Assembly: GCA_020080175.1 (NCBI GenBank)
Contig: JAGHQL010000255.1
Span: 1-26,696, forward strand
Length of the DNA stretch: 26,696 nt
Direction: 5' to 3'
Origin: Glutinoglossum americanum
Lineage: Eukaryota; Ascomycota; Geoglossomycetes; Geoglossales; Geoglossaceae
A program made the translations under genes and the position numbers. Positions 20,020 through 26,696 of the stretch are shown here, piece by piece; within the stretch, counting starts at the first letter, position 1, and the number at the start of each line of letters is the position of its first letter. The notes under the pieces were generated by a model. It did no database searches. It had not been told where the DNA came from and was given only the letters and a program-made list of their open reading frames with translations.

Positions 20020-21349
20020 GTGACAGACGCACACGATCTAGGCCCAGCCCAGCCCATGGAAAATAAATAAAAAAAATAATAAAAAAGAGCTCTCCCTTGG
20101 GCTCGTGACACGTGCGGTGCCTGGTGGCTGCAGGGTCCTTCCGTCCTTCCGTCCTTCCTTCCTTCCTTCTGCATTCCGCGTCTTGGACGGTGCAGAGATG
20201 CGGTGTGCGTTGGGACTTATCGTCAGTCAGTCGGTTTTTCCCGCTGGGCGATCAGCGGGGGATTATGTGTGTGTGTGTGTGTGTTTTTTTTTATTCTTTT
20301 TTCTTTTATCCCTTCTGCTCCGGCTGCGGGTGGTGGTTCCTGGATTGTTTTTTCTCTAGAGATATATATGTGTGTGTGTTTCTCCTCCCCCATCGAGACG
20401 CCCGGAAACAAATAGACGAGGTTCGGATGGACGTGGATGGGAGTGGGGGACGGGTGGCTTTGACGCACGCACGCATGCAGCGCGGCGTTGTCGTTGCTGT
20501 CGTTGACGGTCAGGAGAGAGGAGCCCTGTGACTCCCGAGCCTGGCGAATCGCCGCTCCTCTGCTTCTGAGGGAGGCTCGTTGTGGGGAATCCTAGGGTTG
20601 TTCCATATTAATGCTATCATTCTACGATCAACTTCCCACCCCCCCCCGTCGTAGCCTAACCGGTAAAAAAAAGCCCGTCCGCCTCTCCACCCTTAAAAGG
20701 ACAGATAGACCGGAACCGGATACGGAGAGAAAGCAGCAACGGCAACAACCAAGGTTTTTTCTCTCTCCCCCCATCGCCCTTGCGTTTTTCGCCCGCAGAA
20801 AGGCCCGGCTCGCGCGTTACGTAGCCCGCGGTTCTGCACAGGGCAACAAGGCGGTTCCGGCGCCGCTTGAACGCGCCAGAAACTGACGTCGCTCGCCAAG
20901 TTTTCTTTCGTATTCCTCCCTCCCTCTCTCTTTTTCCCTCCCCAGCCCCCCAATCTTATTACTTACACGCTTGCTCGTTGCATCTCTCTCTCTCTCTCTC
21001 TCTCTCTTCACTCAACCCTCGCACAACCCGATACATCTCACGCAGCGAACAAACGCAACAGCACGGGCACGCGAAGAACGAGAGCGGGCTTTTTTTTTTT
21101 TTTTAATTATCATTCTGCCTTCCTGACGGGCGGCGACGACGGGGTCTGTCTGTCTGCTTGGGTTGGCTGGGCGCTTCTTCTTTTTTTTTTTTTTCTTTGG
21201 AAAAACAAGAAAGGAAGGGAAGGAAGGTGAAAAGGGGAAGCTGTGGTGGGTAAAGGCGCTGAGGCTCTCAATTGAGGTTGAAACTTGGTTGTCGTTCGGT
21301 TCTGCGTCTGTCGCTGGTCAGTTCGTGAGAGAGAGCTTGGGCTTGGAAA
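19186..21349. repeat. gene-free block rich in simple repeats
   Basis: The 2.2 kb after the septin stop holds (CT)n at 19276-19292, CACCAG/ACT triplets at 19684-19770, several T and A runs, 28 A at 19989-20016, TTCC tetranucleotides at about 20139-20168, (TG)n at about 20265-20284, and (CT)n at about 20983-21007. It also has further T runs near 21090 and 21181. Frames here encode only low-complexity peptide. It should include the septin 3' UTR and the TMEM33/Pom33 promoter; I see no gene. Confidence 0.75.
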
Positions 21350-22578
21350 ATGGCTCCTCCGCCGTCGGCGTCGCTGCCTCTTCAGCAGAGGCTTGTGGTG
21401 GTGGCGAAGACGTTGCAGTTTGGCTGGTTCGTTGGGTACGTCGTAGGCTCTTTTTTCTTCTTATCTCGTCTTGCTCCGTTTTCCGTTTTGTCGTCAGCTC
21501 TAGCTCTGCGGCCCTTTTTGGTCTGAGCTTGCAGGGTGTGGCCGAGCTGCTTTTTTGGTTTTTTTTTTTCTTTCGTCGTCTTCCTTTATTGGATGGGATG
21601 GGGCTCGGGTGATCCTCTCTGCGTCTTTTTCCACTTTGGACGCTGTTTGGGACGGTTTCGATCTACGCACCTTCCTCCTTCATCGTGGTTGCACGGTGTG
21701 GTACCGGGGCTAATGCGAACGTTGCAGGCATCTTGTCCTCCTGCTATCGGCGATCCGCTACGCGCTGTCATACATTACCTTCAACTCGTACTCGTCTTGG
21801 GCTCAATTCTCGTACCGAACGGCCTTTCTGTCGGCGGCGGTCACGTATGGAATTGTCGTTTTCAAGGCCTATCGTGCTAGAGTAAGAGCTGGTCGCGGCC
21901 AGCTTGGGGCTAAGGACCTTGCCAGCGATGAGAATGTGCAGTACTTGGGTAGGCCTCACATCCTGGAGAGAAGCCCACGGCTATCCTTAACATGCTGATC
22001 ATTTTCTTATCTTTGCAGCAATGGCTCTGGTCTGGCTCTACTCGAAGCAGGTCCCGCTAGCTCTGCTTCCCTTCGCCATCTATTCCGTTTTTCACTACGC
22101 ATCCTACGTCCGCCAGGTCATAATTCCTACCATCCAACCCCCGCAGCAAGTCGTCCCTCCCACCGGCGCCTCTCCCTCGGCGAAGCCTCAATACAAGAGT
22201 TCACCCCTCGCAGATCGGCTTGGCGCTTTCGTCAAGAACAACTACGACAGCAGCATGTCCATAGTTGCCTACCTGGAAATCGGCCTTTGGGTCCGACTCT
22301 TCCTCTCCGTCCTCATCTTCCAGAAGAACGCCTGGGTCCTGATCATCATCTACACCGCATTTCTGAGAGCGAGGTATGCGCAGAGCAACTTTGTACAAAG
22401 TGCGGTCACCCATATCAGGGTCAGGCTGGACGCCTTTGTGGCTGGGCAGAATATCCCACCTGCGGCAAGGCAGGTGTGGGACACAATCAAGCAAGGTATC
22501 ACGAAGTTTGGTGATTTGACGGATGTGGGCAGGAGTGCTGCTGGAGGTGCTGGACCGGGGCCAAGAAAGGCACAGTAA
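21350..22578 (+). CDS. pom33: TMEM33/Pom33-family ER and nuclear-pore membrane protein
   Basis: Model: join(21350..21435,21728..21948,22019..22578), 288 aa. Yeast Pom33 and fission-yeast Tts1 shape ER tubules and help distribute nuclear pore complexes. The match rests on WFVGHLVLLLSAIRYALSYITFN (read across the first junction), VWLYSKQVPLALLPFAIYSVFHY, and NNYDSSMSIVAYLEI followed by RLFLSVLIFQ and ILIIYTAFLRARYAQSNF-like spacing. Four or five hydrophobic segments are followed by an amphipathic C-terminal region (HIRVRLDAFVAGQNIPPAAR … DTIKQGITKFGD), the part that binds curved membrane in relatives. The first intron is long (292 nt); the second is 70 nt with a GCTGAT branch. Phases close at 867 nt. 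The C-terminal tail is Gly/Pro-rich and ends RKAQ. Confidence 0.9.
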
Positions 22579-23319
22579 TGGTAATTAGGGCTGAATGATG
22601 GACTGTCGTGTGCGTTAAAGAAAGTAACGTTGCGGCGAAGACACGATACGAAGGCCTGGCTGGGACTGCCCAGGTGAAGGATTTGGGATCTCGGGGTAGA
22701 AAAAGCCCTTGAATGGAGGTGGTGTGGATGATGAACTTGATGAATTCCACGCAGCGGAAATGGGAAGATCCAGGGATTCTGGTGGGTGGGCTGTATGTTG
22801 AGGGGCGCCTCGACTCCCGCTCTGTGATCATTAGTGTACCCCTAGAGAGACAGCGTTGATTCTTTTGCTTTTAACCCCCTCCCCCCCCCATAAACTCTTT
22901 TCCCGTACTCAGTTTAGTCAATCAAACGTCTGTGCATGTCTAGTTGTCGGTCGTGAATGGTTCTATCCCTAAATGCCGATCTCGGGCCCTTGTTGCTCCA
23001 GACGCGGAGCACGTGGTCAGGAGCATTAATATATATTCCTTGCCGTCTGAATTACAGAACACCACCAAACTATTCAGCATTGGTCTAGTTGCAACCCAGA
23101 TATCATCACCCTTACACGCGGTACAGCTTATGGACCAGCGATTGCCTAGCGAGAGCCACTGTTGATACGGGAGGGGCGTGAGGCAAGAAAGTTGGGGAAA
23201 ACGATCAAAGAAATTTTGGTTCCAACACCCAAATCTTACTTGCTTGCTCCGAGCAACCAAACGGGGGACATCCAACATAGCGGGTTCACCACCCCCCCCC
23301 CCTCTCTCCCGCCGCAGCC
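22579..23319. other. intergenic region before the SulP gene
   Basis: The stretch holds the TMEM33/Pom33 3' flank and the SulP transporter promoter, with C runs at about 22881-22889 and 23290-23301. The last of these lies just upstream of the SulP start codon. No gene is supported. Confidence 0.5.
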
Positions 23320-26014
23320 ATGACTTCGCGCTCGTCTCGAAACTCGTCCACCCACAGCCAGATCCAGAACCAACACGTCCCTCTAATCCCCAGCAGCCTG
23401 CGCAACTCCCGCTCCCCCCCGCCGTCCCCGGAAGACACGCCCGCCCGCCGCAGCGTCCCCACGCCGCAGCCCAGCGAAGAGCCCCACGCGGTCGGCGACG
23501 CGCCGCCGCCAGTCCCGGGGGGAACCACGTCCCCCGAGATCACAGAGGAGGCGTCGGTGTTCACGAGTCTCCGCGGGCGCCGCCTGTCGCACGCCCACCC
23601 GGGGCCGTGCGACCACGGGACGTTCTCGCCGCGGCCGGGGACGAGGCAGAGCTCCGGGTCGTGTTCGTCGTCGGGGCTGGGCTTTGGGGGGGCGTTTGGC
23701 GTGACGGATTGGGGGGGGGGGGGCGGGGGAGAGCCGGGGAGCAGTGGAGGGTTGGGGGGGCTGGTGGAGGCCGGGGGGAGGCAGAAGAGGATGACTACGA
23801 CGCAGTGGCTTGCGAGGAAGCATGAGTTGAAGCATACCAGATCTATGTGCGTGGGCCCTGGCTGTTCCCTTTTTTTTTTTTGAAGGGGGGGGGGAGGGGT
23901 TTTTGTTTGAGCTTTTACTGTGGGGTGGGATTGAACCGCGGCTGACCTTCTTTTCAAATCGCCAGGTACATCAATTACTACATTCCTTTCTTTTCCTGGA
24001 TCAGGCAGTATAGGTTGTCCTGGCTTCTGGGCGATGTCGTCGCGGGCCTCAGCATGGCTTCGTTCTACATTCCGATGGCGCTGTCTTACGCCTCGAACCT
24101 CGGACACGTCCCCCCTATCAACGGTCTCTACGCTTTCGTTTTCCAACCGCTCGTCTATGCCTTTTTGGGTAGTTGTCCTGCGATGGTCGTCGGCCCCGAG
24201 GCGGCCGGCTCGTTGCTCGTCGGCAACGTCGTCAGGTCGAGCGTCGAGAAGGGTCACTCGGGCGATGACGACGGCCTCTTGAACGCTCAGATCGCCGGGG
24301 TCGTTACGGTTATGGCGGGAGGTATCATATTCATCGGCGGGATCATGAGGCTCGGGTTTCTAGACAACGTTCTGAGCCGTCCTCTGCTGAGGGGCTTCAT
24401 CAGCGCGGTTGGATTCTTGATTTTTGTGGACCAACTGATTGTCGAACTGGGACTCTCGGAGCGATCCCGGAGCGTGGAAGTTAGCCACGGAACTACATTT
24501 GAAAAGATGGAATTTCTGCTTAAAAATTTTCAGTATAGCCACGGCCTTACCGCTGCCGTTTCTGGGATAAGCTTCTTCACCATTTTGTTTGGACGGTAGG
24601 AATGCCAGTGTCTTTTTTTGCCAACGTTTGAACTGGTCAAAGACTAATAACCACCGCGGGCTCTGCAGAGAATTGAAGAGGCGTCTCCAACCGAGATTCC
24701 CGAGCGTAGCGTATATACCAGATCGCTTCTTGGTTGTGGTTCTCTCCGCCATCCTGACGCATCAGTTCCGGTGGGATAAGAAGGGGCTCGCCGTCCTCGG
24801 AGAAGTGAAGTCCAGCACGAGGCAGCCGTTTCCGTTCCATTGGCCGCTCCAGACTTCGCACATGACACACGTTCGTGAAGCTTTGAGCACATCATTCCTG
24901 ATCGCTATCCTCGGTTTCTTCGAGTCTTCCGTAGCTGCAAAGAGCATCGGAGGCGGCGAGGGGGCAAAGGATGGTCTTCAGGGAATGTCTTTCAGCCCAA
25001 ATCGCGAGCTCCTGGCGTTGGGAATGGCAAACTTGATTGGCGGTTGCTTTACGGCCTTGCCCGCATTCGGAGGTTACGGGAGAAGCAAGGTGAACGCGGC
25101 GACGGGGGGAAGGACGCCTATGAGCAGCATCGTGCTCAGCTTGATAACCATAAGCTGCGTGCTATTTCTGCTGCCCTACTTCTACTACCTACCGGTCAGT
25201 CGATAGCGTCCAGAATTTGTCAGGGGGTGGGGAGGGGGGGGGAATCCTGCTAACAGAACTCCAGAAAGCCGTCCTCTCCGCGATGATCTCCGTAGTTGCG
25301 TGGTCTCTCATCGAGGAAGCTCCAACCGACATACGGTTCTTCATCCGCATACGTGGCTGGTCGGAGCTCACCCTCATGTCCCTCATATTTTTCGCGACGA
25401 TCTTCTACTCTCTTCCTTTGGGCATCGCCATCGGCGTCGGGCTTTCGGTGATATACGTCATACGTCACAGCACGCGTCCGAGGATACAGATTCTGGGCCG
25501 GGTGCCCGGCACGAATGATTTTGAGAACGCAGAGGAGGTTCCGGAGGCCCTGGAGTTCATCGAAGGCTGCCTGATCGTCAAGATACCCGAACCCCTGACG
25601 TTTGCGAACACGGGCGACCTGAAGAACCGCCTGAGGCGGCTGGAGTTCTACGGCACCATGTCGGCCCACCCGGCGCTGCCGCGCGTCCGGAGTCCCGAGC
25701 ACAACATGAACATCATCTTCGACGTGCACGCGGTGACGAGCCTGGACGGCAGCGGCGCGCAGGTGCTCGCGGAGATTGTGAACTCGTACAGGGCCAGGGG
25801 CGTGCGGGTCTTCTTCTGCAGGGTCCCGCCCGAGAGGTCCAAGGTCTACCGGCTCTTCGTCAGGTCGGGCATCGTGGAGAGCTGCGGGGGCCGCAAGTAC
25901 TTTGTCAAGTCCGTGACAGAGGCGCTGAGGCTGAGCGAGATGGACTTGGACGAGGAGGAAGGGTTCCGCGACGACCCGCCGCTGCCGCCGCCGCCGCCGC
26001 CACCGCTTGGATGA
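23320..26014 (+). CDS. SulP/SLC26 anion transporter with STAS domain
   Basis: Model: join(23320..23846,23966..24595,24669..25194,25265..26014), 810 aa. It most resembles the fungal sulfate-permease group that includes yeast YPR003C, so it may act on an internal membrane; the substrate is not shown. Residues 1-175 are a cytosolic Ser/Pro/Gly-rich tail with an in-frame run of 13 G. The core (~178-640) has GDVVAGLSMASFYIPMALSYA (SulP entry helix), NGLYAFVFQPLVYAFLG, VVGPEAAGSLL, then FESSVAAKSIGGGEG and NRELLALGMANLIGGCFTALP with GRSKVNAATGGRTP. The STAS domain spans ~662-795, with IIFDVHAVTSLDGSGAQVL. The C-terminus is acidic and then polyproline. Introns of 119, 73 and 70 nt carry GCTGAC, ACTAAT and GCTAAC branches. 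The exon sequence is more GC-rich than the genes to the left. Confidence 0.92.
23711..23723 (+). repeat. run of 13 G inside SulP exon 1
   Basis: The homopolymer is in frame and encodes part of a six-glycine run (DWGGGGGGEPG) in the N-terminal cytosolic tail. A one-base length change would shift the frame before any membrane segment. More G runs follow to about 23780. Confidence 0.85.
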
Positions 26015-26457
26015 AGATCAGAGACGAGCTATGGCGTGAGAGAGAGAGAGTCTCTCGTAAAAAAAGTTGGGGCTTGTCGCTGTAAAAGGGCTTTTCTTTC
26101 TCTCTCTTTTTTTTGCATGAGTTTGGGGAAACAAAGCATAGTTTGGGGAAAGTCTCTCTCTTTTCTCTCTCTTCTCTCTCTGCATTTTATCATCCTCGTA
26201 TAAAAGGAGTATTATTATTATCATTCATTTTTGTTTTTCTAATAATTAAGAAAATAAGTTTGGTTATTCCCAAAACCCATAGACTTCCTAGTCCGGTCCT
26301 TCGCTTCCCCCCCCCCGCGGACTCGAGAAGCTATATAACCCGGCTCCTCTCTTCTTTCCCCTCCCTCTCTCTCACCCTCCACCCAAACGCAAAAAAGCAT
26401 CCCACACCCAACAACCAACCCCTTCCTCTCCCTCTCTCTTTCCACCCAAACAAACAA
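26015..26457. other. SulP 3' flank and promoter of the right-edge gene
   Basis: A GA tract (26038-26050) is followed by TCTCTC and, further on, by long CT tracts (26097-26110, 26154-26180). A 12-mer AGTTTGGGGAAA is repeated at 26120 and 26140. From about 26,340 the plus strand is C/T-rich with CAAACAAACAAATG at the next start, a typical fungal leader. Confidence 0.6.
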
Positions 26458-26696
26458 ATGCACATCTCCGCTTTCCTCGCCCTCCCCCTTCTCCTCCTCC
26501 TCACCACCACCGCCTCCCCCACCATCCACTTCCCCCTCTCCCGCCGCGGCGGCGCCTTCCCGACCGCCGGCCTCGCAAACATGACCTTCCTCGCGGCGCA
26601 GCTCGCGGCGGCCGAGGCGCGGTTCAGCCGCACGCGGCGGGCGCTCGGCGGGGACGGGGTAGTGCGGCGGGCTCGGGCGGGGCGGGGGCCGGGGCT
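26458..26696 (+). CDS. secreted protein, N-terminal part (cut by window edge)
   Basis: Open from ATG 26458 to the window end (79 complete codons, no stop). The first ~19 residues are a classical signal peptide: MHISAF followed by a Leu-rich core (LALPLLLLLTTTA). Mature sequence would start near SPTIHFPLSRRGG. The following IHFPLSRRGG, then LANMTFLAAQLAAAEARFSR, with a possible N-glycosylation site (NMT), resembles the short propeptide of some fungal secreted aspartic proteases (an IxxPxxRRGG start and a helical segment). That identification is from memory and only tentative. The leader is C/T-rich with an A-rich start context. GC content is very high, up to the edge. Confidence 0.6.
   Translation, partial: MHISAFLALPLLLLLTTTASPTIHFPLSRRGGAFPTAGLANMTFLAAQLAAAEARFSRTRRALGGDGVVRRARAGRGPG

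Noticed and set aside
23920-23950. GGTTCAATCCC on the minus strand, like a tRNA T-loop
   Set aside because: The flanking bases do not form a T-stem and no anticodon or acceptor arm pairs; it lies in a SulP intron.
23286-24257. 323-codon frame antisense to SulP exons 1 and 2
   Set aside because: It crosses the SulP intron and is Pro/Arg-rich, as expected from reading the complement of G-rich coding DNA.

Overview
The window reads as nuclear DNA of a filamentous ascomycete (Pezizomycotina), most likely a eurotiomycete. The genes are split by many short introns (about 49-119 nt, two near 290 nt) with GT/AG ends and branch sites of the CTAAC/CTGAC type. Several encoded proteins closely resemble what I remember of their Aspergillus counterparts: septin AspB, Mia40, Bos1 and an OM14-like protein. 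I assembled the gene models by hand by joining exons in phase. All family assignments come from memory, without database searches.

Left third (1-9.9 kb). A six-exon DUF7918-type gene lies on the minus strand (845-2154), followed by an intronless 471-codon Ser/Arg-rich gene of unknown function (2833-4248, minus). Across a 1.1 kb divergent spacer carrying an 11-bp minisatellite comes a plus-strand gene (5366-7233) for a protein with two copies of an unrecognised ~115-residue domain. The Golgi SNARE Bos1 follows on the minus strand (7990-8968).

Middle (9.9-19.2 kb). This part holds a small two-helix membrane protein (9872-10372, plus), an OM14-like mitochondrial outer-membrane protein (10601-11384, minus), the intermembrane-space oxidoreductase Mia40 (11872-12956, minus), thiamine pyrophosphokinase (13173-14124, plus), peroxisomal 3-ketoacyl-CoA thiolase with a PTS2 signal (14432-15872, plus) and a Cdc3/AspB-type septin (17373-19185, plus). 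MIA40 and the kinase are divergent across 216 bp that hold a composite ATCACGTGACTCA element. The thiolase has two CCTCGG hexamers (FarA/FarB type) upstream.

Right third (19.2-26.7 kb). A 2.2 kb gene-free block is crowded with microsatellites and homopolymers. It precedes a TMEM33/Pom33 gene (21350-22578, plus), a SulP/STAS anion transporter (23320-26014, plus) and the start of a predicted secreted protein cut by the window edge (26458 onward).

Most genes are unrelated housekeeping neighbours, not an operon-like system, and I saw no mobile element, CRISPR array, tRNA or rRNA. The most unusual signal is in gene structure. Three genes (5366, BOS1, septin) are interrupted by an intron 0 or 1 nt after the initiator ATG, and a fourth (OM14-like) appears to need a 2-nt micro-exon. 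A standard gene finder would probably miss or mis-start all four.
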